Positions 1-6,272 of a stretch of 6,272 nucleotides of DNA are shown piece by piece. Both the position numbers and the translations under genes were made by a program. This DNA is from Planctomycetota bacterium (GTDB lineage: Bacteria; Planctomycetota; Phycisphaerae; WQYP01), in assembly GCA_021805585.1 (NCBI GenBank), contig JAJZEY010000183.1, positions 1 to 6,272 of the forward strand, given 5' to 3'. The notes under the pieces are model-generated. The model ran no database searches. It was given only the letters and a program-made list of their open reading frames with translations, and was not told the origin of the DNA. Position 1 is the stretch's first letter; each line of letters starts with the position of its first letter.

Positions 1-21
1 GGAGGTGATGCGGCGTGGGAT

Positions 22-2928
22 CTATGGTGTAAAGGTTATGGACTCGCCGGGGGTTGTGGATAGTTTCAGCACGGACTGGTGAAGTGTTTCAATCCGGCCG
101 CCGGAAACGGAAACGTGAACCCGGTGGCCGGGCCAGGGATTGGCGAGGCGGAGTGGCCCGCCGGAGTTGCTGATGATACGGACATATTGAATGCGACCAA
201 GTTGCAGCCGGCTGGAGACAAGAAAATTACCGCAGGCCAGCAGGTCTCCGAAGGAGGCATTTTGATTGCCGGGCCAATCCGGAAAAATATGGATGTTGGA
301 CTGGTAGCTTTGGAGGAACATGGCACAAACGCCGGCGGGGATGTCGGCGCAATTTTCCACGCCGCCGCCGCCGAACCAGAAGGCGAAATTCGGACGCATA
401 AAATGATGTGTTAATATATGCATATGATTAAGAATAGAGACCGGGTTATAGCCGGCGCAAGCGGCGGCGGGGTAAAATGAGCAGGTGTTGTTGAAATCAA
501 ACCAGAGCCGCTGGTAACGAATGGTGTTGCGTGCGGCGTTGCGGTCTTGGGCAGTGCTTTCCAGGCCAATCTGCCAGCCGGGAAAAATGGCCATGCTTGC
601 GGACATGCCCGGGGAAGAGCTTTCCTGGCGGGGCTTATAGTGCGGTGAAAAGCGGTCATGCAGCAGCACCCAGTCCGGACCGATCTGGGCCTGACGAATG
701 ACCCATTTTCCGGAAAGATTGGCGGAGCCAAGGGCGTCGGCAATCGGTTTGATGCTTGCGGCCGGCACAATTGGCAAAGGGCTTAAGTGGTCAAGAATGT
801 GTATCCAGCGTTGGCGATGGGAGGGGTTTTTGTGAAGGTCGCGACTGATGGAAATAAGTCCGCCGTAAAGCAGCCTCAGGAAGGCGATGCTGGTGGCCGG
901 ATTCACGGCGTGGGCGTCGCGGTTTTCACCGGGCGCATCGTTTGCATCCACATACATTCCGTTACGTAGCTGAAGGTAATGGTCCCAGAAGGCGGCGGTG
1001 GCAAGCAGAAGCGGATAGATTTTTCGGGCATAGGCCGGATCATGGGTGTAACGCCAGCGCATGATACAATCGACCGTGCCGAAAAGAATGCCGCTTTTCT
1101 GGGCCATATGGCGGCTGGGGTCGGCATCCCAGCCGGGCAGCGGTATCAGGTGCGTGTAGTCGTAAAGGCCATGAAAACCGGCGGCTTTTGCCTCGGCGGC
1201 GCCGCGGGGCATGTAATGGAGCAGCACGGAATCATAATTTTCCGCCAGGGAAATATGGTTGGTGGGATAGGCCGCCCAGAAGGGGGCTTCATAGTTGTAG
1301 TCAAGTGTGTAATCTCCCTGCCAGCCGGGATGGGTGGTGGTGACGAAATTTCCCCAGAGGCCGGGGGCGTCATGGCCCGGGGCGCTGCAGCAGGCCAGAA
1401 TGTAAAGCGAACCGTACCAGGCGTTCCGCACCTGTTTATCGGGTATGTTGATAAAAGATTTCCCCCAGAAGTGTTTCCACCAGGCCAGGTGATCCGTTTT
1501 AAGGCGAGCGACTGCGGCAAAAGTCAGTGCCGGCGGGAAATGCGGATAGGCGGTTTGTGCATCGGTGCCTGTGGGCATCGGGCGGTTATCCTGAGCGGTG
1601 GTAAGGAGGGTAACCCGCTGGCCGGGTTGCAGGATAAATCGAACCCGTCCCGCGGAGAATCGCGGTAATGTGCCAAGCACGCGCAGGGTAAGGCGGCCTT
1701 TCGGGGCACAATCCGCAAATGGAATAGCTTTGTCGCCGGTATGGATAGAATATTTGTCGGCCCCCATAACCTGTGCGGCAGTGGGGAACGCGGTGGATTG
1801 CGCCACGCGTGCGGAATTGGAATAGAGCCGCAGGGAATGGGCATCGTACACCGCCTTGACATGCACCCAATGACCGACCGGCAGCGGGTTTTTAGCCGTG
1901 ACCATAGTGCGATTGAGCTTGGCGGTCAGGCGGCCATCGCGGAGGCCCATGCTGAACCCGGCATAATTTTGCGGGCCGAATCGCCAGAAGTTGGAAGGCT
2001 GTGCGGCGAAAAGCACGGCCGTCTGATGGGAATCCGTCGTATGCAGCCAGAGCGAAAGCGTGAATTGCCGTTGGGGCAGCCGCATCATCCCCAGGCTGGC
2101 GAAGGAGTGTTTACGACCAAGCAAGTGAACCGACCAGCCATGTTTGCCGCCAGGTTTAATGACGGCCCCGCGGAAGGATTGGACGTCTTTCGGATTGGGC
2201 CAGGTTGGCGCGGTCAGTGCGGCTTGGGAGGGATTGGCGATCGGCAGAAGCACTATATCGGCAATGTCGCCGGTAAAGGGCAGCTGCGGCGACTGTTTGA
2301 TCTGATTTCCCAGAATCAGATTAACGGTGTCCGGGGAAACGTTGAGCCAGGCGGCGTGATGGCGCTTTCCGACCACTGGAAAACTGCCCGGGGTGGACCA
2401 GGCGTCCAGCAGGCGGCTGGAAATGGCCAGAGATTTTGTACCTGTGTTATGCAGTTGAATCACCAGAATGTCATCCGTGGCGGCGGTCCAGCTTTGCATG
2501 TTCATGGCGGCCCCATTGCGAGCCGCAAAATGCGCAGCCACAATTGCCGGCCCGATGTTTTGTGTGGCGTGATAGGACGCGTGGCGCAGGGCGGGAATGT
2601 GAAGCCGCAGCGAACCCATCGGCAGCATATATCCACGAATCACGCCGAAAAAATCTGATTTATCAATATAAAAGCGAAGCTGATCGGGTGGTCCGCCCAG
2701 CGAAACGCCTAAATCTCCATTGCCCAGCAGGGGGCCGCCGGGAAGCGCCCCGGTGGGAATGGGCCGTGGTGGTGCGTTAAATTCACCGCGAATGCCGGAC
2801 ACGAGTCGCCAGGCGGTGGCGGCGGTACGGGGAAATGCAGTGGCAGCCGTCGCAACCGAGCCGGACAACAGCGGTAAAAGAATCAGTGTGGCGAAAAGTC
2901 TCGTCGGGTTAAGCGGCCGCGGTGTCAT
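22..2928 (-). CDS. Secreted GH95-like glycoside hydrolase with inserted LamG-type domain
   Basis: 968 residues, complete. Residues 1 to about 31 form a signal peptide: Arg at 4 and 10, a hydrophobic core at 11-26, and AxA cleavage options after 28 or 31. The ATG at 2928 has GGAG 7 nt upstream. The N-terminal domain opens with LPGGPLLGNGDLGVSLGG (62-79), like the PlGNGrlGa start of GH95 proteins. A LamG/concanavalin-like segment lies at about 284-380 (FTLSLWLHT; VGHWVHVKAVYD; LRLYSN). The N-terminal domain then resumes around 410-445 (FILQPGQRVTLLTTAQD). The (alpha/alpha)6-type catalytic region spans about 480-900: WQGDYTLDYNYEAPFW (536-551) matches the GH95 NIN..mNYW region, and APGEN (665-669) matches SPEN, making E668 the candidate general acid. 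C-terminal GVCAMFLQSY and IFPDWPG match GH95 aMLLQSh and LPalP. GH95 enzymes cleave alpha-L-fucosides or alpha-L-galactosides. Here Asn-to-Asp at 543 and loss of the HRHxSHL motif (772-777) leave the substrate open. It could instead belong to an unclassified GH95 sister family. Confidence 0.8.
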   Translation of the reverse strand: MTPRPLNPTRLFATLILLPLLSGSVATAATAFPRTAATAWRLVSGIRGEFNAPPRPIPTGALPGGPLLGNGDLGVSLGGPPDQLRFYIDKSDFFGVIRGYMLPMGSLRLHIPALRHASYHATQNIGPAIVAAHFAARNGAAMNMQSWTAATDDILVIQLHNTGTKSLAISSRLLDAWSTPGSFPVVGKRHHAAWLNVSPDTVNLILGNQIKQSPQLPFTGDIADIVLLPIANPSQAALTAPTWPNPKDVQSFRGAVIKPGGKHGWSVHLLGRKHSFASLGMMRLPQRQFTLSLWLHTTDSHQTAVLFAAQPSNFWRFGPQNYAGFSMGLRDGRLTAKLNRTMVTAKNPLPVGHWVHVKAVYDAHSLRLYSNSARVAQSTAFPTAAQVMGADKYSIHTGDKAIPFADCAPKGRLTLRVLGTLPRFSAGRVRFILQPGQRVTLLTTAQDNRPMPTGTDAQTAYPHFPPALTFAAVARLKTDHLAWWKHFWGKSFINIPDKQVRNAWYGSLYILACCSAPGHDAPGLWGNFVTTTHPGWQGDYTLDYNYEAPFWAAYPTNHISLAENYDSVLLHYMPRGAAEAKAAGFHGLYDYTHLIPLPGWDADPSRHMAQKSGILFGTVDCIMRWRYTHDPAYARKIYPLLLATAAFWDHYLQLRNGMYVDANDAPGENRDAHAVNPATSIAFLRLLYGGLISISRDLHKNPSHRQRWIHILDHLSPLPIVPAASIKPIADALGSANLSGKWVIRQAQIGPDWVLLHDRFSPHYKPRQESSSPGMSASMAIFPGWQIGLESTAQDRNAARNTIRYQRLWFDFNNTCSFYPAAACAGYNPVSILNHMHILTHHFMRPNFAFWFGGGGVENCADIPAGVCAMFLQSYQSNIHIFPDWPGNQNASFGDLLACGNFLVSSRLQLGRIQYVRIISNSGGPLRLANPWPGHRVHVSVSGGRIETLHQSVLKLSTTPGESITFTP

Positions 2929-2944
2929 CGGTTTACTCCATATA
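2929..2944 (-). promoter_or_regulatory. Ribosome binding site of the GH95-like gene
   Basis: On the minus strand GGAG (2939-2936) sits 7 nt before the ATG at 2928. Together with the Arg-rich and hydrophobic start of the protein, it supports this start codon. The gap to the panC stop is 51 nt, so the gene has its own translation initiation and is not coupled to panC. Confidence 0.7.
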
Positions 2945-2979
2945 AAAATGTTCAGGCCGGATTGTGTGTCCGATGCGGT

Positions 2980-3861
2980 TTAGATTGTGGCGGCCGGCGA
3001 TTGAGATTCAACTATTAAATTGTCAATCAACCGGGTTGTGCCCAGGCGGGCGGCGACCAGAAGAACGCAAGGCCCGTTGATTTCGCCGTTAAGTTCCGCC
3101 AGCGTTTGGCAGTGGCAAGGAAGGGCGTAATCGACGGTGAGTCCGGCGGCGGTCATTTGCCCGGTCATTGCGGCGGTAATGGCCGCGGCATTGTGCCGCC
3201 CGGAAACAATCATATTCCTTCCATCGGTAAGGGCGCGGTAAATGGCGGCGGCACGGGGGCGCTGGTCGGCGGACAAATATCGGTTGCGGCTGCTCATGGC
3301 CAGGCCATCCGGCTCCCGGACGGTGGGGGCGACGAACAGTTGTGTTGGGATATTGATATCTGTAATCATTTGGCGAACGACGGCCTGCTGCTGGAAGTCT
3401 TTCTGGCCAAGAATAAGAATATCGCATTGTACAATAGCCAGGAGCTTGGCGACCACGGTGCAGACTCCGCGGAAATGGCCGGGACGGAATTGTCCTTCCA
3501 GAACGGTGGCCAGGGGACCGGGATCCACGGTGACGACGGCATCGCCGGCGGGATACATTTCTTTCGGGTCGGGTGCGAAAAGCAGGTCAGTGCCAAGATG
3601 ATCCAGGAGTTGGGAATCAGCGGAAAATGGCCGCGGATAGCGGTGGAAGTCTTCGTGGGGGCCGAATTGGAGGGGGTTGACAAAAATAGAGGCGATCACA
3701 GCGCCATGGTCGCCGGCGAGTTTTCGCGCCAGGGTAACAAGTTGGCCATGGCCGGCGTGCAGGGCACCCATGGTCGGTACAAAAACGAGCGGGCTTTTGC
3801 GGGCCAGAAGCGTTCGGGCATGACGGCAATCGGCAATAGTCCGTGCGATGGTCAAGGTCAT
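2980..3861 (-). CDS. panC: Pantothenate synthetase
   Basis: 293 residues, complete and of normal length for the family. PanC is a cytoplasmic enzyme, usually a dimer, that joins pantoate and beta-alanine using ATP to give pantothenate, AMP and PPi, the last step of vitamin B5 synthesis before coenzyme A. All signature blocks are present. PTMGALHAGH (29-38) holds the nucleotide-binding HxGH (35-38). IFVNPLQFGPHEDFHRYPRP (59-78) is the pantoate/ATP loop. The others are LEGQFRPGHFRG (121-132), GQKDFQQ (152-158), REPDGLAMSSRNRYLS (182-197, containing the KMSKS-like MSSR) and GTTRLIDNL (274-282). No key residue appears to be lost. The ATG at 3861 overlaps the folK stop codon (ATGA) and has GGAGG 7 nt upstream, so translation is probably coupled to folK. 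The 3' end (about 3000-3026) is noticeably more AT-rich than the rest. Confidence 0.97.
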   Translation of the reverse strand: MTLTIARTIADCRHARTLLARKSPLVFVPTMGALHAGHGQLVTLARKLAGDHGAVIASIFVNPLQFGPHEDFHRYPRPFSADSQLLDHLGTDLLFAPDPKEMYPAGDAVVTVDPGPLATVLEGQFRPGHFRGVCTVVAKLLAIVQCDILILGQKDFQQQAVVRQMITDINIPTQLFVAPTVREPDGLAMSSRNRYLSADQRPRAAAIYRALTDGRNMIVSGRHNAAAITAAMTGQMTAAGLTVDYALPCHCQTLAELNGEINGPCVLLVAARLGTTRLIDNLIVESQSPAATI

Positions 3862-4364
3862 GGAGTCGCCTCCATGGCTGTGCCGCCGGCGTAGCAGCGG
3901 GCGGCAAGGAGATGGATGGGAATTCCCAGGATTGGATGAATCACGTCGGGAGCTATATCACAAAGCGGCATAAGCACGAAGGTTCGCAGGTGCATGCGCG
4001 GGTGGGGAATGGTCAGCGCCCCGGATGCCAGAACAATGTCATTGTAAAGTAATATGTCTATATCTATTATGCGTGGCCCGTTGCGGCCTTCGCGGTCGCG
4101 ATCGCGACCCATGCGTCGTTCAATTTCCAGCAAACGCCGGAGAAGCTCAAGGGGGGCAAGACAGGTCTGAATTTTGAGCGCGGCGTTGAGGTAGTCGTTC
4201 TGGCCGGGCGGGCCGGGGCCGCCCACCGGCCGCGTGATGTGATCATGGGACGATTCAAGCAGGCGCGTATCGGGCAAAGCCGCGATGGCGATGCGGGCGG
4301 CGGCCAGGTTTTCCGGCCGGTTTCCCATATTGCCGCCGATAGCTAGATAACAGATATTGTTCAT
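3858..4364 (-). CDS. folK: 6-hydroxymethyl-7,8-dihydropterin pyrophosphokinase (HPPK)
   Basis: 168 residues, typical HPPK length. The cytoplasmic enzyme transfers pyrophosphate from ATP to 6-hydroxymethyl-7,8-dihydropterin, supplying dihydropteroate synthase in folate synthesis. Motifs seen: YLAIGGNMGNR (6-16, usual LaLGSNlGdR), TRPVGG (44-49) with NDYLNAAL (56-63), IERRMGR (81-87), NGPRIIDIDILLY (95-107) whose D101 and D103 correspond to the Mg2+-binding aspartates, and IPHPRMHLRTFVLMPL (119-134). The frame stays open upstream to 4568, but those 68 extra codons overlap the membrane protein gene and resemble no HPPK. The start at 4364 has AAGGAG upstream, begins directly with the conserved N-terminal strand, and makes an ATGA overlap with the preceding gene. 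A matching ATGA overlap joins it to panC. No folP or folB is in the window. Slightly unusual is Gly-Gly-Asn in place of the usual Gly-Ser-Asn at 10-12. Confidence 0.96.
   Translation of the reverse strand: MNNICYLAIGGNMGNRPENLAAARIAIAALPDTRLLESSHDHITRPVGGPGPPGQNDYLNAALKIQTCLAPLELLRRLLEIERRMGRDRDREGRNGPRIIDIDILLYNDIVLASGALTIPHPRMHLRTFVLMPLCDIAPDVIHPILGIPIHLLAARCYAGGTAMEATP
3862..3873 (-). promoter_or_regulatory. Ribosome binding site of panC, inside the end of folK
   Basis: GGAGG (3873-3869 on the minus strand) lies 7 nt before the panC ATG, within the last codons of folK. It fixes the panC start at the ATGA overlap. Confidence 0.75.
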
Positions 4365-5725
4365 GGGTCGTACGGCTCCTTTGCGGTATGCGGGGCCGTG
4401 GTGCTTGGTGCGGGCAATTGGGAACCGGCTTGGAAAATAGTCCACATCAGCAGGACGGATCCCCATAACGATACACCAAGCGTCAGGAGCCAGCGATGGC
4501 CGTTGTGGCCGAAAATCTTTCCCACATCGGTGGTCAGGAACATAAGGAACGCGGCGACTCCCAGACATATTGCGGCGCGCCGCCGAATGATTGGAGCCAT
4601 CAGCGGATCGCTAAGAACCATGGCTGTGGCGAAAAGCGTGATGGCCAGTGTCACATAGTGGGGCACCCAGGTACGCGGGGAGGCCCAGAGTTCAAACGCG
4701 GCTACGGCGCCGATTTCCAGCGCATAGCGGCGGCACCGAAGCGTCGGAAGCCTTTTTCGCGCCCACCAGAGGCCGATTAAACCGATGGCAACCAGAAAAA
4801 TGCGGATGATCCGGTCGCTTAGTTTTGCCGGCAGACTTAAAATATTGACATACCGGTAATGCCAAACCGGCGAGCCGGCCATGTGATAATGGAACGCCGG
4901 AACGTGGCGGATCAGGCGGGAAAGAAAACTGGGAACCGACTGGCCAACGAAATATTCGACATGGCCTCCGGTGACATAGGGGAGAATCATAATATGCGCC
5001 CATTGGCGAAGCCAGAGCAGATTCTGGTTCCAGCCAAAGGCGACGCCGGGAACGATGATCAGCCAGATCATGAGGCCGAGCAGAATTCCCAGAGTTACAT
5101 TCCATTGTCGCTTCCAGATAAAATAAATCAGAAAAATAACCGGTGTGACTTTTATGCAGACCGCCAGGGCCAGCAGCACGCCAGCAAGCTGCTTGAGCCA
5201 CAGCGTTCGTCCCTGGGCGGCCCACAAACCGGCGGCCAGGGGTGCGAGCATCAGCAGATTGGTCTGTCCTTCCTGCATGTCTCCCAAGACCGGCCAGAGC
5301 CATACACCCAGAATAAGCAGAATTGCCGGATCGGAAAGACGCACCCCGGCCTGGCGAATAAGGTTCCAGAGGGACCAGAAAATAATCAGGCAGAAAAAAA
5401 ACTTGCAGCAGACCCACGCGAACTGCGCGTTGGGCGGCGAAAGCAAAGTCAACGGAGCGAAAGCCAGCAGCGTGACCGGCGGATTGGGAAAGCTGTCGCT
5501 GGTGTAGTTGGCGTGCTGGTTCAGGAACTGGGGGACCATAACCGTCCAGCGGTCAAAATCATTGACCTGCCGGGTGGAGTGCGTGCGTTCTTTTTTCTCC
5601 TGCCGCAAGCGGGCCTGAAAAGCCATGACCAGCGTCAGCACAAGACCTACGCCGACAATAATCGCCAGAACCGTCGCCTGTCGGTTGGAGCGGAGTGTCA
5701 CAGATGCCACTGGTTCGCCTGACAA
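4361..5725 (-). CDS. GT87/DUF2029-type polyprenyl-phosphate-dependent glycosyltransferase, multi-pass membrane protein
   Basis: 454 residues with roughly 10 to 12 hydrophobic segments (for example 17-36, 101-119, 134-148, 155-171, 178-203, 209-228, 304-322, 357-371, 385-398 and 411-431), so an integral cytoplasmic-membrane protein. The pattern fits the GT-C fold family GT87 (DUF2029): an acidic first outer loop (NDFDRW, 55-60, with D56 or D58 as the candidate catalytic Asp), a short aromatic stretch, then FPNPPVTLLAFAPLTLL (79-95, usual YPPl..ll..Pl), GQTNLLMLAPLAAGLW (153-168), KVTPVIFLIYFIWKRQW (192-208) and GQSVPSFLSRL (261-271, usual GNqS..g...R). Family members typically move mannose or another sugar from a polyprenyl-phosphate carrier onto a lipid or glycan at the outer membrane face. 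The acceptor cannot be told here. The start is TTG at 5725 with AAGGA 7 nt upstream, and no ATG lies nearby. The stop overlaps the folK start (ATGA). Confidence 0.85.
   Translation of the reverse strand: MSGEPVASVTLRSNRQATVLAIIVGVGLVLTLVMAFQARLRQEKKERTHSTRQVNDFDRWTVMVPQFLNQHANYTSDSFPNPPVTLLAFAPLTLLSPPNAQFAWVCCKFFFCLIIFWSLWNLIRQAGVRLSDPAILLILGVWLWPVLGDMQEGQTNLLMLAPLAAGLWAAQGRTLWLKQLAGVLLALAVCIKVTPVIFLIYFIWKRQWNVTLGILLGLMIWLIIVPGVAFGWNQNLLWLRQWAHIMILPYVTGGHVEYFVGQSVPSFLSRLIRHVPAFHYHMAGSPVWHYRYVNILSLPAKLSDRIIRIFLVAIGLIGLWWARKRLPTLRCRRYALEIGAVAAFELWASPRTWVPHYVTLAITLFATAMVLSDPLMAPIIRRRAAICLGVAAFLMFLTTDVGKIFGHNGHRWLLTLGVSLWGSVLLMWTIFQAGSQLPAPSTTAPHTAKEPYDP
4365..4381 (-). promoter_or_regulatory. 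Ribosome binding site of folK
   Basis: AAGGAG (4381-4376 on the minus strand) precedes the ATG at 4364 by 11 nt, a slightly long spacing. It lies inside the last codons of the upstream GT87-type gene and decides the short folK start over the longer open frame. Confidence 0.65.
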
Positions 5726-5737
5726 ACCCTGTTCCTT
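5723..5737 (-). promoter_or_regulatory. Ribosome binding site and TTG start codon of the GT87-type gene
   Basis: The minus strand reads AAAAAGGAACAGGGT followed by TTG: AAGGA (5737-5733), a 7-nt spacer, then the TTG at 5725-5723. The first in-frame ATG comes only at residue 34, inside the first membrane span, so TTG is the best-supported start. In-frame GTG codons at residues 6 and 9 lack an equally placed Shine-Dalgarno sequence. Confidence 0.65.
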
Positions 5738-5760
5738 TTTGTGGTTTCACCGGATATCCA

Positions 5761-5779
5761 GGCCCGGGGGTGGCGGGCC
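5761..5779 (-). other. Small GC-rich hairpin in the lepB to GT87-type gene gap
   Basis: A perfect 6-bp inverted repeat (GGCCCG at 5761-5766, CGGGCC at 5774-5779) flanks a 7-nt loop in the 72-nt intergenic gap. No T-tract follows in the direction of transcription, so it is not a classical intrinsic terminator. It could slow transcription or stabilise RNA between lepB and the next gene, or be a chance result of high GC. Confidence 0.3.
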
Positions 5780-5797
5780 GATTTGTGCGGCCGCGGG

Positions 5798-6272
5798 TCA
5801 GCGGATGAATCTCATTTTTCCGACATTCGGAATAAACGCCCAGTTAACGAACCGCAACGGTCTGAAGCCGGCGGGCCAGTAAACCATAAAGGCCCGCCCG
5901 ATCAGAAATCGTTGCGGCACAACGCCGAGCGGCAGGTTCAGCTTTCGCCAGAGAGGCTCAACGGTGTTCCAGGCGCGGCTGTCGTCGCTGTAGTTGGAAT
6001 TGTCGCCAAGGACAAAATACTGGCCTTTTTTCAGTGTAATGGGATTGGTCATGGTACCGGTTCCGGGATTGCCGGTCCCTTCGATGTTCATTTGGGTGTA
6101 ATAAATATCGCGCATAAGAATAAGGTGACGCAAGGAGCAGGTCCCCTGCACATGCAAAGAAATGCGCGGTTCTTCCTGGCCAAATTGGCGAGCGGTCTGA
6201 ACTTGGGCAATGGCCTGTTGGGCCGTCCACGGACTGGTGTATTGGAGTACGAGTTGGCCGTTGACCCAGAAT
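5798..6272 (-). CDS. lepB: Type I signal peptidase, C-terminal part (5' end beyond window)
   Basis: The frame is open from the right edge, so the N-terminus, membrane anchor and catalytic Ser and Lys lie outside. 157 residues are visible. Type I signal peptidases (family S26) cut signal peptides from exported proteins on the outer face of the cytoplasmic membrane. Visible signatures: VNGQLV (3-8 of the visible part), a strand of the periplasmic domain; RDIYYT just upstream of the box E region; GQYFVLGDNSNYSDDSRAW (83-101), which is box E with its conserved GDNS...S.DSR; and VPQRFLIGRAFMVYWP (118-133), the usual closing segment. The stop is TGA at 5800-5798. The possible TTG at 6157 is internal, because homologous sequence continues upstream of it. 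Box E reads GDNSNYSDDSR rather than the proteobacterial GDNRDNS type, and the layout resembles planctomycete enzymes. A second lepB paralogue elsewhere in the genome cannot be excluded. Confidence 0.93.
   Translation of the reverse strand, partial: FWVNGQLVLQYTSPWTAQQAIAQVQTARQFGQEEPRISLHVQGTCSLRHLILMRDIYYTQMNIEGTGNPGTGTMTNPITLKKGQYFVLGDNSNYSDDSRAWNTVEPLWRKLNLPLGVVPQRFLIGRAFMVYWPAGFRPLRFVNWAFIPNVGKMRFIR

Noticed and set aside
1..15. Minus-strand ATCACCTCC resembling the 3' end of 16S rRNA, and plus-strand GGAGGTGATG resembling a ribosome binding site with start
   Set aside because: The surrounding bases do not match the rest of the 16S 3' end, and the plus-strand frame from this ATG closes after about 24 codons. 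Both are chance.
979..1668. Plus-strand open frame (about 229 codons) opposite the hydrolase catalytic region
   Set aside because: It is a Gly-rich antisense shadow without motifs, overlapping the conserved catalytic region on the other strand.
1741..2658. Long plus-strand open frame (about 305 codons) opposite the glycoside hydrolase gene
   Set aside because: It lies entirely antisense to a gene with clear family motifs, and its translation has no recognisable domain. GC-rich coding DNA commonly leaves the opposite strand open.
2944..2972. Possible terminator after panC (CGGA/TCCG stem followed by a short T-run)
   Set aside because: The stem is only 4 bp with a 7-nt loop, and the T-run starts about 9 nt after it, so it is too weak for an intrinsic terminator.
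3021..3026. Perfect TTGACA -35-like hexamer on the minus strand near the end of panC
   Set aside because: No acceptable -10 hexamer lies 16-18 nt downstream (CAATCG-like sequences only), and it falls in codons for the conserved LIDN segment.
3106..3894. Plus-strand open frame (about 262 codons) opposite panC
   Set aside because: It is fully antisense to an unmistakable panC, and its translation shows no domain.
4365..4568. 68-codon upstream extension of folK
   Set aside because: It overlaps the GT87-type gene in another frame and resembles no HPPK N-terminus. The internal ATG at 4364 begins exactly at the conserved motif and has a Shine-Dalgarno sequence.
4859..5722. Plus-strand open frame (about 287 codons) opposite the membrane glycosyltransferase
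   Set aside because: The product is a polar, low-complexity Gln/Arg/Lys-rich translation, as expected from reading the complement of codons for hydrophobic spans. The minus-strand gene is well supported.

Overview
The window reads as part of one leftward (minus-strand) gene cluster from a GC-rich bacterium. Five protein genes lie head to tail with no opposing gene. In transcription order, from right to left, they are: the 3' part of a type I signal peptidase gene (lepB-like, open at the right edge); a multi-membrane-span GT87/DUF2029-type glycosyltransferase; folK (folate biosynthesis); panC (pantothenate biosynthesis); and a 968-residue secreted glycoside hydrolase related to family GH95. 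No RNA gene, insertion sequence, CRISPR array, tandem repeat or attachment site is visible. No stretch without a gene exceeds about 75 bases.

The organism is inferred, not shown. High GC, a signal peptidase whose C-terminal half resembles planctomycete versions (an RDIYYT stretch before the GDNS..S.DSR box), and a large secreted GH95-like enzyme carrying an inserted LamG-type sandwich all suggest the Planctomycetota or a related PVC lineage. A Phycisphaerae-like member is my best guess, with low to moderate confidence. There is no rRNA or other phylogenetic marker here to settle it.

Layout: lepB ends at 5798. A 72-nt gap with a small GC hairpin follows. The GT87 gene (5725-4361) starts with TTG behind a good Shine-Dalgarno sequence. 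It overlaps folK (4364-3858) by an ATGA junction, and folK overlaps panC (3861-2980) by a second ATGA junction, so these three genes look translationally coupled. After 51 nt comes the glycoside hydrolase gene (2928-22), with its own ribosome binding site.

folK and panC both make cofactor precursors (tetrahydrofolate, and pantothenate for coenzyme A) and are often neighbours in bacteria. The signal peptidase and the GT87 enzyme act at the cytoplasmic membrane. The glycoside hydrolase carries a signal peptide and would be exported, plausibly processed by a signal peptidase, but its position behind panC need not mean a shared pathway. I see no convincing new multi-gene system. The most unusual item is the glycoside hydrolase: it has a GH95-like fold signature, an apparent LamG insertion in its N-terminal domain, and changes at positions that are catalytic or strongly conserved in classical GH95 fucosidases.
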